Below are positions 49,902 through 59,289 of a DNA stretch of 64,000 nucleotides, piece after piece; the first letter of the stretch is position 1, and each line of letters begins with the position of its first letter. Source of the DNA: Bacillus cabrialesii (GTDB taxonomy: Bacteria > Bacillota > Bacilli > Bacillales > Bacillaceae). Position numbers and translations under genes: made by a program. The stretch covers positions 1,285,001 through 1,349,000 of the forward strand of contig NZ_CP096889.1 in assembly GCF_004124315.2 (NCBI RefSeq). The letters run 5' to 3'. The notes beneath the pieces were generated by a model. The model worked only from the letters and a program-made list of their open reading frames with translations, was not told where the DNA came from and searched no databases.

Positions 49902-51281
49902 ATGCGAACTGAACTGGCAAATAAGGTTGTGTCGATTGAAACGGAGAAAAGGCTTTCATTGAAAGAGAAAATCTCCTATGGTTTTGGTGATTTTGGCAAC
50001 GGTTTTATGTTTGATCTCGGCCAGATATATTTATTGAAGTATTTTACTGATGTAGCGGGAATCCCGGCTGCGATGGCCGGCGGCATTTTCTTAGTCAGCA
50101 AGCTGTTTGCGGCGATAACAGATCCGATTGTCGGCTCATCAATTGATTATCGCAAAAATATTGGCAAGCGGGGGAAATTCAGGCCTTATTTATTAATCGG
50201 CAGCATCGTGCTTGCGGCGCTTACTGTTCTAATTTTTCTGTCTCCTAATGTATCACCGACCGGAAAACTGATTTATGCCTATGCGTCCTATATGATTTGG
50301 GGCATCGGCTATTCGTTTGTGAATATTCCGTACGGCTCATTAGGGGCAGCGATGACTCAAAATTCTGAGGATCGGACCTCCATTTCGACTTTCCGTCAAA
50401 TCGGGTCGCTTGGAGCCTTGTTTATCACAAGTGTGGCCGTGATGCCGCTGCTCGTCAAGTTTGATAATCCGAAGGTCGGCTATCCGGTGGTCATGGGCTT
50501 ATTCGCCGCACTTGGTGTGCTTTGGTTTTATATTTGCTACCGCAACTGCAAAGAGCGCATTGTGATAGCAGAAGCGCCAAAAGAAAAACTAACACTCTCA
50601 TCTGTCGTCAAAACATTTATCACGAATAAACCGCTGTTAACCCTTGTCCTGATGACGATTTTTTCAATTTCCGCATACAACATTAAATCCGCCATGTTAG
50701 TCTATTTCGCACAATATAACCTGGGCAATGTTCAATTAATGGCTTATATGAACTTTATTATTATCGGTTCTTCCTTTTTGGGCGTCATATTCCTGCCAAA
50801 GCTCGTCAAGATGTTTGGTAAGAAACGAACGGCGATGATCGGCTTCGGCATCAGTGTAGCCGCGGATCTAGTCAACTTTGTGCTTCCATCAAACGTTTAT
50901 GTGTTTACGATCCTTGCCAGCATCGCCTTTATCGGAATCAGTATCCCAAATGGCATCACGTGGGCGCTTGTGTCCGATATTATTGACTATGGCGAATGGA
51001 AATCGGGTGAACGGAAAGAAGCAACAACATATTCACTTTTTAATTTCTCCAGAAAGCTTGCTCAGTCATTGTCCGGTTTTCTCTCGGGCATCGGCTTGGG
51101 GATAATCGGCTATGTGCCGAATGCGGCCCAGACAGCACAGGCGCTGATCGGAATTAAAGCCCTTCTCCTTCTGTATCCTGCCATTGCTTTGGCATTAGCG
51201 ATGATCATTATCGGCTTTCTTTATAAACTCACAGACCAGCAGCATGCACAGATCGTTCAGGAGCTTCATCAAAAAAGCTGA
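49902..51281 (+). CDS. yjmB: Na+/glycoside symporter-family transporter YjmB
   Basis: A 459-residue GPH-family symporter with twelve predicted helices. The amino end 'LSLKEKISYGFGDFGNGFMF' and motif 'GSSIDYRKNIGKRGKFRPYL' are the GPH signature, and 'GITWALVSDIIDYGEWKSGE' lies late in the chain. Likely imports hexuronates or an oligomer containing them; substrate is inferred from the operon. aggtgg precedes the ATG. Confidence 0.92.
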   Translation: MRTELANKVVSIETEKRLSLKEKISYGFGDFGNGFMFDLGQIYLLKYFTDVAGIPAAMAGGIFLVSKLFAAITDPIVGSSIDYRKNIGKRGKFRPYLLIGSIVLAALTVLIFLSPNVSPTGKLIYAYASYMIWGIGYSFVNIPYGSLGAAMTQNSEDRTSISTFRQIGSLGALFITSVAVMPLLVKFDNPKVGYPVVMGLFAALGVLWFYICYRNCKERIVIAEAPKEKLTLSSVVKTFITNKPLLTLVLMTIFSISAYNIKSAMLVYFAQYNLGNVQLMAYMNFIIIGSSFLGVIFLPKLVKMFGKKRTAMIGFGISVAADLVNFVLPSNVYVFTILASIAFIGISIPNGITWALVSDIIDYGEWKSGERKEATTYSLFNFSRKLAQSLSGFLSGIGLGIIGYVPNAAQTAQALIGIKALLLLYPAIALALAMIIIGFLYKLTDQQHAQIVQELHQKS

Positions 51282-51386
51282 CAACATAATATAAAGAATA
51301 TTTAAAATAATTTGTAAATAGTATGTGTTTGTAAGGGTTTCCACTTAGGGGTGTCCGGAAGAACTGAAAAGGAAGGAGGCATTTTA

Positions 51387-52400
51387 TTGAAAACGGTAAC
51401 GATACCAGCTGAAGAAGCAAGGGAACTTGTTCGGATCAAGCTGACCGGTGTCCGTTTGAATGAACGAGATGCTGAAAAAGTAGCTGATGTCCTCGTCCAC
51501 GCCGATTTACGAGGCGTACAATCGCATGGCGTGCTGCGAACAGAACACTATGTGAACAGGCTAAGGGCGGGAGGGATCAATCCCGAAGCACATCCAGTTT
51601 TTAAAGAAACGGGGCCTGTGACCGGTGTTCTTGACGGTGATGACGGTTTCGGCCATGTGATTTGTGATGTGGCGATGGACCGTGCAATTGACATGGCGAA
51701 GAAAAACGGTGTCGGCATGGTCACGGCTGTAAACAGCAGCCATTGCGGAGCGCTAAGCTATTTTGTGCAAAAAGCGGCTGACGAAAAGCTGATCGGAATG
51801 GCAATGACGCATACGGACAGTATCGTTGTTCCATTTGGGGGAAGATCTCCTTTTTTAGGGACAAATCCGATTGCTTACGGTGTTCCGGCTAAGCGTAAAA
51901 AACCGTTTATTCTGGATATGGCGACATCAAAAGTGGCCTTTGGGAAGATTCTGCAGGCCCGTGAAGAGGGGAAAGACATTCCTGAGGGATGGGGAGTCGA
52001 TGAAAACGGAGAAGCAGTAACCGATCCTGACAAGGTCGTTTCACTTTCAACATTCGGCGGCCCGAAAGGCTATGGGTTATCTATTGTGGTCGATGTGTTT
52101 TCCGGATTGCTGGCGGGCGCGGCTTTTGGCCCTCATATCGCCGAAATGTACAGCGGCCTTGATCAAAAAAGAAAGCTGGGACATTATGTTTGTGCGATCA
52201 ATCCGTCCTTTTTTACCGACCGGGATGCGTTTTTAGAGCAGATGGATGCCATGCTCGATGAACTGCAGCACTCACCGCCGGCTGTTGGAGTCGAGAGAGT
52301 GTATGTGCCCGGCGAGATTGAGCAGCTGCATGAAGAAAGAAATAAGATACACGGAATATCAATCGCTCGGAGCGTGTATGAATTCTTAAAAAGCAGGTGA
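51387..52400 (+). CDS. yjmC: Malate/L-lactate dehydrogenase-family oxidoreductase YjmC
   Basis: A 337-residue NAD(P)-dependent oxidoreductase of the LDH2/ureidoglycolate dehydrogenase family. 'LVHADLRGVQSHGVLRTEHY' and 'AVNSSHCGALSYFVQKAADE' are core motifs, followed by 'PFILDMATSKVAFGKILQAR' and 'TFGGPKGYGLSIVVDVFSGL'. The TTG at 51387, with an aaggagg site, gives the usual length; the longer frame from 51351 is rejected. Its place in hexuronate use is uncertain. Coupled to yjmD with a stop/start spacing of only a few bases. Confidence 0.92.
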   Translation: MKTVTIPAEEARELVRIKLTGVRLNERDAEKVADVLVHADLRGVQSHGVLRTEHYVNRLRAGGINPEAHPVFKETGPVTGVLDGDDGFGHVICDVAMDRAIDMAKKNGVGMVTAVNSSHCGALSYFVQKAADEKLIGMAMTHTDSIVVPFGGRSPFLGTNPIAYGVPAKRKKPFILDMATSKVAFGKILQAREEGKDIPEGWGVDENGEAVTDPDKVVSLSTFGGPKGYGLSIVVDVFSGLLAGAAFGPHIAEMYSGLDQKRKLGHYVCAINPSFFTDRDAFLEQMDAMLDELQHSPPAVGVERVYVPGEIEQLHEERNKIHGISIARSVYEFLKSR

Positions 52401-52405
52401 GAAAA

Positions 52406-53455
52406 ATGAAAGCGGTTCAAGTGCGAAAAGCGTATGATCTGGTGACAGCGGAGATGAAAAAGCCGATTCTTTCAAAGGATGATGACGTGCTTGTGAAAGT
52501 GAAGCTGGTCGGGATTTGCGGTTCAGACATGCACATTTATCATGGCACGAATCCGCTCGCCACCCTCCCGAGAGTTATCGGACACGAAGTAACGGGACAA
52601 GTGGAGGAAGTTGGGCCGAATGTGCGTAGCCTAAAAGCCGGTGACCATGTTGTGATTGAGCCGATTTCTTATTGCGGAACGTGTTACGCCTGCCGCAAAG
52701 GGCGCCCGAATGTTTGCGCGAAGCTTTCTGTGTTTGGCGTTCATGAAGACGGCGGCATGCGGGAGTATATTGTGCTTCCGGAAAGGCAGCTTCACGTTGT
52801 CTCAAAGGACTTGCCTTGGGAGGAAGCGGTCATGGCCGAGCCTTATACGATAGGCGCCCAGGCAGTGTGGAGAGGCCGGGTGGAAAAAGGAGACACCGTT
52901 CTGATCCAGGGAGCGGGGCCCATCGGGATCTGTGTGTTAAAAATGGCAAAGCTGGCGGGCGCTGCTGTCATGATGACAGACTTGAATAGCGAGCGGCTGG
53001 CATTTGCGAAAGAAAACGGCGCCGATGCTGTCGTAAATGCACAAACAGAACATGTGGCCGAGCGGGTCCGTGAATGGACTGGGAATGAAGGAGCCAATGT
53101 GGTCATTGATGCAGTTTGTCTGCCAGCGACTTTTGAGCTTTCAATTGAGGCCGTTTCTCCCGCGGGGCATGTAGTTGTGCTTGGATTTGATGAAAGAGCG
53201 GCGCAGATATCTCAGCTGCCGATTACAAAAAAAGAAGTCACGATAACCGGATCGAGATTGCAGACCAATCAGTTTCCCAAAGTGGTAGAGCTTTTGAATA
53301 AAGGCAAGATAGCGCATAACGGACTGGTGACCCATTCATTTTCAGTGGATGACGTCCATCACGCATTTCAGTTAATCGAGGAGCATCCAGATCAGGTGCG
53401 GAAAGCGGTCATCACGTTTGATGAATTGATTGGAATCCGGAGGTGCAAACAATGA
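52406..53455 (+). CDS. yjmD: Zinc-type alcohol dehydrogenase YjmD
   Basis: A 349-residue medium-chain dehydrogenase. Catalytic zinc ligands lie in 'LVGICGSDMHIYHG' and 'GHEVTGQVEEVGPN', structural-zinc cysteines in 'CGTCYACRKGRPNVC', and the Rossmann motif is 'VLIQGAGPIGICVLKMAKLA'. The C-terminus 'VITFDELIGIRRCKQ' runs into the uxuA ribosome site with an ATGA overlap; relative to the form I recall from strain 168 this looks like a ~10-residue extension past 'VITFD'. A sugar-acid or polyol substrate is likely from context. Confidence 0.92.
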   Translation: MKAVQVRKAYDLVTAEMKKPILSKDDDVLVKVKLVGICGSDMHIYHGTNPLATLPRVIGHEVTGQVEEVGPNVRSLKAGDHVVIEPISYCGTCYACRKGRPNVCAKLSVFGVHEDGGMREYIVLPERQLHVVSKDLPWEEAVMAEPYTIGAQAVWRGRVEKGDTVLIQGAGPIGICVLKMAKLAGAAVMMTDLNSERLAFAKENGADAVVNAQTEHVAERVREWTGNEGANVVIDAVCLPATFELSIEAVSPAGHVVVLGFDERAAQISQLPITKKEVTITGSRLQTNQFPKVVELLNKGKIAHNGLVTHSFSVDDVHHAFQLIEEHPDQVRKAVITFDELIGIRRCKQ

Positions 53456-54531
53456 ATATCACATTCCGATGGTACGGCCGAGGTAACGATACAGTCACGC
53501 TTGAACACGTGAAGCAAATTCCCGGAGTCAAAGGCATTGTCTGGGCTCTCCATCAAAAACCTGTCGGCGGCGTGTGGGAAAAGGAAGAAATCAGAGCAGA
53601 GACCGAATATATTCAATCCTATGGTTTTCACGCTGAAGTGGTAGAAAGCGTGAATGTTCATGAATCAATTAAACTCGGAAACGAAGAACGCGGCCGGTAT
53701 ATTGAAAACTATAAACAAACGATCCGCAACCTTGCCGAATTTGGCGTGAAAGTGATCTGCTATAATTTTATGCCGGTTTTTGACTGGACACGCACGGACA
53801 TGTTCCGTCCCTTGGAAGATGGATCAACCGCTCTTTTTTTTGAAAAGGCCAAGGTGGAGAGCCTTGAGCCCCAAGAGCTGATTCGGACGGTGGAACAAGC
53901 ATCTGATATGACACTGCCGGGGTGGGAGCCCGAAAAATTGGCTCGGATCAAAGAGCTGTTTGCAGCCTACAGAACGGTCGATGAAGAACAGCTATGGGAC
54001 AATTTATCATTCTTTTTGCAGGAAATTCTTCCGGTTGCAGAACGTCACGGTGTTCAAATGGCCATTCATCCGGATGACCCGCCATGGCCAATCTTCGGGC
54101 TGCCGCGCATTATCACAGGGGAGGAAAGCTATAAGAGGCTAAGGGCGATATCAGATTCGCCGTCTAATCGCATCACTCTGTGTACAGGTTCAATGGGAGC
54201 CAATCCCGCTAACGACATGGTGGAAATTGCTAAAACGTATGCCGGCATCGCTCCGTTTTCACATATTCGCAATGTGAAAATTTATGAGAATGGCGATTTT
54301 ATTGAAACATCTCATCTGACGAAAGACGGTTCGATTAACATTCAAGGAGTAATGGAAGAACTGCATAAGCAGGATTACGAAGGATATGTCAGACCTGATC
54401 ACGGGCGCCATCTTTGGGGCGAGCAATGCCGCCCGGGTTATGGCTTGTATGATCGCGCTCTTGGCATTATGTACTTGAACGGACTGTGGGACGCATATGA
54501 AGCAATCGCAAAAAAAGAGGTGGAAGCATGA
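53452..54531 (+). CDS. uxuA: Mannonate dehydratase
   Basis: A 359-residue TIM-barrel enzyme that dehydrates D-mannonate to 2-keto-3-deoxygluconate. Motifs: 'FRWYGRGNDTVTLEHVKQIP', 'CYNFMPVFDWTRTDMF', 'MAIHPDDPPWPIFGLPRI' (metal ligands) and 'GYVRPDHGRHLWGEQCRPGY'. ATG 53452 overlaps the yjmD stop and has ggaggtg upstream. It overlaps yjmF (ATGA), so the genes are coupled. Cytosolic. Confidence 0.95.
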   Translation: MNITFRWYGRGNDTVTLEHVKQIPGVKGIVWALHQKPVGGVWEKEEIRAETEYIQSYGFHAEVVESVNVHESIKLGNEERGRYIENYKQTIRNLAEFGVKVICYNFMPVFDWTRTDMFRPLEDGSTALFFEKAKVESLEPQELIRTVEQASDMTLPGWEPEKLARIKELFAAYRTVDEEQLWDNLSFFLQEILPVAERHGVQMAIHPDDPPWPIFGLPRIITGEESYKRLRAISDSPSNRITLCTGSMGANPANDMVEIAKTYAGIAPFSHIRNVKIYENGDFIETSHLTKDGSINIQGVMEELHKQDYEGYVRPDHGRHLWGEQCRPGYGLYDRALGIMYLNGLWDAYEAIAKKEVEA

Positions 54532-55364
54532 TCCCGCTGCATGAGAACTTGGCTGGTAAAACGGCTGTCATAACGGGCGGAAGCGGTGTTCTTTGCTCAG
54601 AGATGGCCCGGGAGCTTGCCCGTCACGGCATGAAGGTGGCGATTTTGAACAGGACGGCTGAAAAAGGCCAAGCGGTCGTAAAGGAGATTGAGGCTGCTGG
54701 CGGCACAGCGTTTGCTGTTTCAGCGGATGTGCTGGACAGGGAGTCACTGGTGCAGGCAAAAGAGGACATCATCGGGCGATTTGGCTCTGTCGATCTGTTG
54801 ATTAACGGGGCAGGAGGCAATCATCCAGACGCAATAACCGATGTGGAAACATACGAAGAAGCGGGAGAAGGTCAAACCTTTTTTGATATGGATGAGAGGG
54901 GCTTTTCAACTGTATTCTCCACCAATTTCACCGGTGCGTTTCTGGCCTCTCAAGTGTTTGGAAAAGAGCTGCTGAAAGCCGATTCACCGGCCATCATCAA
55001 CCTTTCTTCCATGAGTGCTTATTCACCGATGACGAAGGTTCCGGCATACAGTGCCGCCAAAGCATCGATCAATAATTTTACGATGTGGATGGCCGTTCAT
55101 TTTGCCGAAACCGGGCTGCGGGTCAACGCGATTGCCCCAGGATTCTTTCTGACGAAACAAAATCATCAACTGCTGATTAACCAAGACGGAACTTTAACCG
55201 GACGTTCTCACAAAATTATTGCGGGAACACCGATGAAGCGTTTTGGGAAACCGGAGGATCTCCTCGGCACGCTGCTTTGGCTGGCAGATGAATCCTATTC
55301 CGGTTTTGTCACCGGGATCACCGTTCCTGTCGATGGAGGATTTATGGCCTATTCGGGTGTGTAA
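54528..55364 (+). CDS. uxuB: Fructuronate reductase (SDR), mannonate oxidoreductase
   Basis: A 278-residue short-chain dehydrogenase, also called YjmF. The N-terminal nucleotide motif is 'TAVITGGSGVLCSEMARELA' (a TGxxxxxxG variant), with 'LLINGAGGNHPDAI' and catalytic Ser, Tyr and Lys in 'IINLSSMSAYSPMTKVPAYS' followed by AAKAS. It reduces fructuronate to mannonate. Overlaps the uxuA stop by four bases. It is an SDR, unlike the long-chain UxuB of E. coli. Confidence 0.93.
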   Translation: MIPLHENLAGKTAVITGGSGVLCSEMARELARHGMKVAILNRTAEKGQAVVKEIEAAGGTAFAVSADVLDRESLVQAKEDIIGRFGSVDLLINGAGGNHPDAITDVETYEEAGEGQTFFDMDERGFSTVFSTNFTGAFLASQVFGKELLKADSPAIINLSSMSAYSPMTKVPAYSAAKASINNFTMWMAVHFAETGLRVNAIAPGFFLTKQNHQLLINQDGTLTGRSHKIIAGTPMKRFGKPEDLLGTLLWLADESYSGFVTGITVPVDGGFMAYSGV

Positions 55365-55411
55365 CGAAAACAGCGCAACAGAAACTGAACCAACATAGGG
55401 GTGAGGTTGAG

Positions 55412-56680
55412 ATGTTCTCAAAAGATAAGCTTCCCGTTATCCTTTTTTTGTTTCTGGCAGGGGTGATTAATTACCTGGATCGTTCGGCGCTGTCCATTGC
55501 AGCTCCTTTTATTCAGGATGACCTCACATTATCTGCCACGCAAATGGGCTTGATTTTCAGCAGTTTTTCGATTGGTTATGCCATATTTAACTTTCTTGGG
55601 GGCGTGGCATCTGACCGCTATGGGGCGAAGCTGACCTTGTTTGTCGCCATGGTCGTATGGTCGCTGTTCAGCGGAGCAGTCGCCCTCGCTTTTGGTTTTG
55701 TCAGCCTGCTGGTTATACGTATCCTCTTTGGAATGGGAGAAGGCCCGCTTTCTGCGACGATCAACAAGATGGTCAATAACTGGTTTCCGCCGACACAGCG
55801 GGCGTCCGTTGTCGGTGTGACCAACAGCGGGACGCCGCTCGGGGGAGCCATTTCCGGCCCGATTGTCGGTATGATTGCAATCGCGTTCAGCTGGAAGGTA
55901 TCCTTCGTTCTCATTATGATCATTGGATTAATATGGGCAGTGCTCTGGTTCAAGTTTGTCAAAGAGAAGCCGCCAGTAGCGATGGGGGATGCACCGGCAA
56001 TCAAAGCAGAAACGCCTCCTGAGGAAAAAATTCCGCTCACTTTTTACTTGAAGCAAAAAACGGTTCTCTTCACGGCGTTTGCTTTTTTCGCCTACAATTA
56101 CATCCTCTTTTTCTTTTTGACGTGGTTTCCGAGCTACCTTGTTGAAGAGCGGGGACTAAGTGTTGAATCGATGAGTGTCATCACGGTCATTCCGTGGATT
56201 TTAGGCTTTATCGGCCTTGCAGCGGGGGGATTTGTTTCCGACTATGTGTACAAAAAAACAGCCCGAAAAGGTGTGCTGTTCTCGCGCAAGGTTGTGCTTG
56301 TCACGTGTTTGTTTTCATCGGCGGTCCTGATTGGTTTTGCGGGACTTGTGGCGACGACTGCGGGCGCTGTCACACTTGTCGCTTTGTCAGTGTTCTTTCT
56401 TTATTTGACAGGCGCTATCTATTGGGCTGTCATTCAAGATGTGGTTGATCAAAACAATGTCGGTTCTGTAGGGGGCTTCATGCATTTCCTCGCCAACACG
56501 GCCGGAATTATCGGCCCGGCTTTAACCGGCTTTATTGTTGACCGAACGGGCACATTTTCTGGGGCATTTTTGCTTGCCGGAGGGTTAGCTGTCTTCGCTT
56601 CACTTGCTGTGATTCGTTTTGTCCGTCCGATCATCGGAAAACCGGCAGGAACAGAAGCTGAGAATCCGGTGTCTTATTAA
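55412..56680 (+). CDS. exuT: Hexuronate transporter (MFS)
   Basis: A 422-residue MFS protein of the anion:cation symporter family, with twelve helices. Landmarks are 'LFLAGVINYLDRSALSIAAP' at the start, 'GVASDRYGAKLTLFVAMVVW', 'NKMVNNWFPPTQRASVVGVT' and 'LAAGGFVSDYVYKKTARKGV'. ExuT imports glucuronate and galacturonate. It is the second permease of the operon. Preceded by a 47-bp gap with gggtgagg. Confidence 0.93.
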   Translation: MFSKDKLPVILFLFLAGVINYLDRSALSIAAPFIQDDLTLSATQMGLIFSSFSIGYAIFNFLGGVASDRYGAKLTLFVAMVVWSLFSGAVALAFGFVSLLVIRILFGMGEGPLSATINKMVNNWFPPTQRASVVGVTNSGTPLGGAISGPIVGMIAIAFSWKVSFVLIMIIGLIWAVLWFKFVKEKPPVAMGDAPAIKAETPPEEKIPLTFYLKQKTVLFTAFAFFAYNYILFFFLTWFPSYLVEERGLSVESMSVITVIPWILGFIGLAAGGFVSDYVYKKTARKGVLFSRKVVLVTCLFSSAVLIGFAGLVATTAGAVTLVALSVFFLYLTGAIYWAVIQDVVDQNNVGSVGGFMHFLANTAGIIGPALTGFIVDRTGTFSGAFLLAGGLAVFASLAVIRFVRPIIGKPAGTEAENPVSY

Positions 56681-56766
56681 TCTGGAAATATAGTGGGAGA
56701 GGGGTATGTTTGATGATACAATATACAGTAAATAATCGCAGCCGGCATGATAAGGAAGGGAATTAG

Positions 56767-57768
56767 ATGGTAACCATAAAAGATATCGCAAAACTCGCAA
56801 ACGTATCCCACACAACCGTTTCCAGAGCACTCAACAACAGCCCTTACATCAAAGAACACACGAAGAAAAAAATACTGGAGCTCGCAGCACAGCTCAACTA
56901 TACACCGAATGTAAACGCGAAAAGCTTGGCGATGCAAAAGTCACATACGATCGGGCTTTTCTTTACAAGCATCACAAACGGAACCTCACACAGCTTCTTT
57001 GCAGACACCATCAAAGGCGTAAATCAAGCCATAAGCGAGGATTACAATCTCTATGTGCGCGGCATCGATGATCTGAAAAACTATGACTCCGTCACGCCGA
57101 TGAGATATGACGGCATCATTTTAATGAGCCAAAGTGACATTGATAATTCTTTTATTTATCATATTCGGGAAAAAAACATCCCGCTTGTCGTGCTGAATCG
57201 CGATATTGATGACCGCAGCATCACGAATATTTTGTCCAATGACAAGGAAGGCTCTCAGGAAGCTGTGGAATACTTCATTAAGAATGGGCATCAAGACATC
57301 GCCATCATCGAGGGGATCGAAGGCTTTAAATCCTCACAGCAGCGAAAGGAAGGCTACTTGGCCGCCTTGATTCATCATCATATTCCGATCAAACATGAAT
57401 ACAGTGTCAAAGGGCAATACGATATGGAAAGCGGCTTTCAAGCGATGGAGCGGCTGCTGGCGCTGCCGAATCCCCCAACCGCTGTCTTTTGTTCGAATGA
57501 TGACATGGCAATCGGAGCGATGAATGCGATATTCGCAAAGGGGCTGCGCGTCCCTGATGATATGTCAGTGATCGGATTTGATGATATCGGTTTTTCGCAG
57601 TATATCACGCCAAGGCTTTCAACCGTGAAGCGCCCAGTGGAGAAAATCAGCGTGCTTGGCGCGCAAAAACTATTATCCCTGATCAGCGAACCGGAAACGA
57701 AAGCGGAAAAAATCTTGGAAAACACAGCGTTCATGGTCCGCGATTCAGTTAGACCATTAACGACGTGA
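56767..57768 (+). CDS. exuR: LacI-family repressor of hexuronate genes
   Basis: A 333-residue LacI-type regulator. The N-terminal HTH is 'VTIKDIAKLANVSHTTVSRA' with hinge 'LNYTPNVNAKSLAMQKSHTI', followed by the periplasmic-binding-like effector domain ('ITNILSNDKEGSQEAVEYFI', 'AVFCSNDDMAIGAMNAIFAK', 'MSVIGFDDIGFSQYITPRLS'). It is known to repress this operon, probably at the palindromic sites upstream of uxaC. Placement inside its own operon gives feedback. Confidence 0.95.
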   Translation: MVTIKDIAKLANVSHTTVSRALNNSPYIKEHTKKKILELAAQLNYTPNVNAKSLAMQKSHTIGLFFTSITNGTSHSFFADTIKGVNQAISEDYNLYVRGIDDLKNYDSVTPMRYDGIILMSQSDIDNSFIYHIREKNIPLVVLNRDIDDRSITNILSNDKEGSQEAVEYFIKNGHQDIAIIEGIEGFKSSQQRKEGYLAALIHHHIPIKHEYSVKGQYDMESGFQAMERLLALPNPPTAVFCSNDDMAIGAMNAIFAKGLRVPDDMSVIGFDDIGFSQYITPRLSTVKRPVEKISVLGAQKLLSLISEPETKAEKILENTAFMVRDSVRPLTT

Positions 57769-57800
57769 TGCCCCGTTTTTTCAGCGGGCATTCTTTATAA

Positions 57801-57823
57801 AGAAAAATGTTAACGTGTGCATA
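57801..57823. promoter_or_regulatory. Partial operator-like site before uxaB
   Basis: AAAATGTTAACGTGTGCATA keeps the left half of the 48351 palindrome (AAATGTTAACGT) and a degenerate right half. It lies in the 72-bp gap between exuR and uxaB and may be a weaker internal site. Confidence 0.5.
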
Positions 57824-57840
57824 AATGATAGAGGGAGGCA

Positions 57841-59289
57841 ATGAAGGTGCAGAAGCTGAACAAAAACGTGTACGATCACTATACTCAGTATCCGGAAAAA
57901 ATTCTTCAATTCGGAGAAGGAAACTTTCTTCGAGGGTTTGTCGACTGGCAGATTGATCAATTGAATCAACACACTGATTTTAATGGGAGCGTGGCAGTTG
58001 TCCAGCCGAGAGGGTCAGAAAAAATCAAAAGGTTAAATCAGCAAGATGGGCTATACACGCTTTTTTTACAGGGAATGAAAGACGGGGAAGCGGTAAACGA
58101 GCATATGATTATCAACTCAATCAGCCGCGGAATTGATTTGTTTTCAGATTATGAAGCATACAAAAAACTGGCTTCTAGCGAAGAACTGCGGTTTATCATT
58201 TCCAACACCACCGAGGCCGGAATCGTATGTGATGAAAAAGACCGTTTAGAGGATAGGCCGCAAAAAACATTCCCTGGGAAATTAACTGCGTTTCTCCACT
58301 TTCGCTATCAGGCTTTCAAAGGAGACAAGACAAAAGGGTGTGTCTTGATTCCGTGTGAATTGATTGAGAATAACGGCGAAAAGCTGAAGGAAACGATTCT
58401 GCAGTATGCGGAGCTATGGAAGCTGGAAGAAGGGTTCACACAGTGGATTCATGAAGCCAACACGTTTTGTAATAGTTTAGTAGACCGCATTGTCCCGGGT
58501 TTTCCTGTCGACAGCATTGATGAGATTACGGCTGATCTTGGCTATCAGGATGATTTGATTGTTGTGGGAGAGCAGTATTATTTATGGGTTATCGAGGGGC
58601 CGGATTGGATTGAAGAAGAACTGCCCTTTGCGGATGCGGGACTCCATACAAAGATCGTCAGCGACCTCACCCCATACCGGACAAAAAAAGTGAGAATTTT
58701 AAATGGCGCTCATACGGCAATGACGCCAGTGGCTTTATTATACGGCTTAAAAACGGTGCGGGATGCTGTCGAGCACCCGGAAGTGGGGCGGTTTATTAGA
58801 GAGTTGATCGGTGACGACATTCTCCCTGTTTTAAAAATGGAAGGGCTTTCTCAATATGCTGACGATGTGCTGAACCGTTTTAAAAACCCGTATATGAAGC
58901 ATTACCTAGAAAGCATTGCACTGAACTCCATTTCCAAATTCAAAACGAGAAACCTGCCGACCATTCTGGAATATGCAGAACAAAAGGGCCAGCTTCCTGA
59001 GCGCTTGGTGTTTTCGTTCAGCGCCCTTCTGTATTTTTATCAGGGAAACGAGAAATTGCGGGACGATCCGGCTGTTCTACACTTTTTCAAAGAGGTGTGG
59101 CATCAGGAGAATGGAGACATGCTCCGTATCGCCTCAAGAGTGTTAAGAGAAGAGCGGCTGTGGGGAGCAGATCTAACCGGGATACCGAAGCTGACTGAGA
59201 GAGTCGCTGATTACTTGAATCATATTCATGAGCTGGGCATGCAGCGGGCTCTTGAACAATGCTGCACACAAAGGGGAGAGGTACGATGA
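57841..59289 (+). CDS. uxaB: Altronate oxidoreductase (tagaturonate reductase)
   Basis: A 482-residue NAD-dependent mannitol-dehydrogenase-family enzyme that reduces tagaturonate to altronate. 'ILQFGEGNFLRGFVDWQIDQ' is the nucleotide-binding start; 'SNTTEAGIV', 'LVDRIVPGFPVDSIDEITAD' and 'RTKKVRILNGAHTAMTPVAL' (catalytic Lys region) follow. It overlaps the uxaA start by four bases. The ATG has gagggagg upstream. Confidence 0.93.
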   Translation: MKVQKLNKNVYDHYTQYPEKILQFGEGNFLRGFVDWQIDQLNQHTDFNGSVAVVQPRGSEKIKRLNQQDGLYTLFLQGMKDGEAVNEHMIINSISRGIDLFSDYEAYKKLASSEELRFIISNTTEAGIVCDEKDRLEDRPQKTFPGKLTAFLHFRYQAFKGDKTKGCVLIPCELIENNGEKLKETILQYAELWKLEEGFTQWIHEANTFCNSLVDRIVPGFPVDSIDEITADLGYQDDLIVVGEQYYLWVIEGPDWIEEELPFADAGLHTKIVSDLTPYRTKKVRILNGAHTAMTPVALLYGLKTVRDAVEHPEVGRFIRELIGDDILPVLKMEGLSQYADDVLNRFKNPYMKHYLESIALNSISKFKTRNLPTILEYAEQKGQLPERLVFSFSALLYFYQGNEKLRDDPAVLHFFKEVWHQENGDMLRIASRVLREERLWGADLTGIPKLTERVADYLNHIHELGMQRALEQCCTQRGEVR

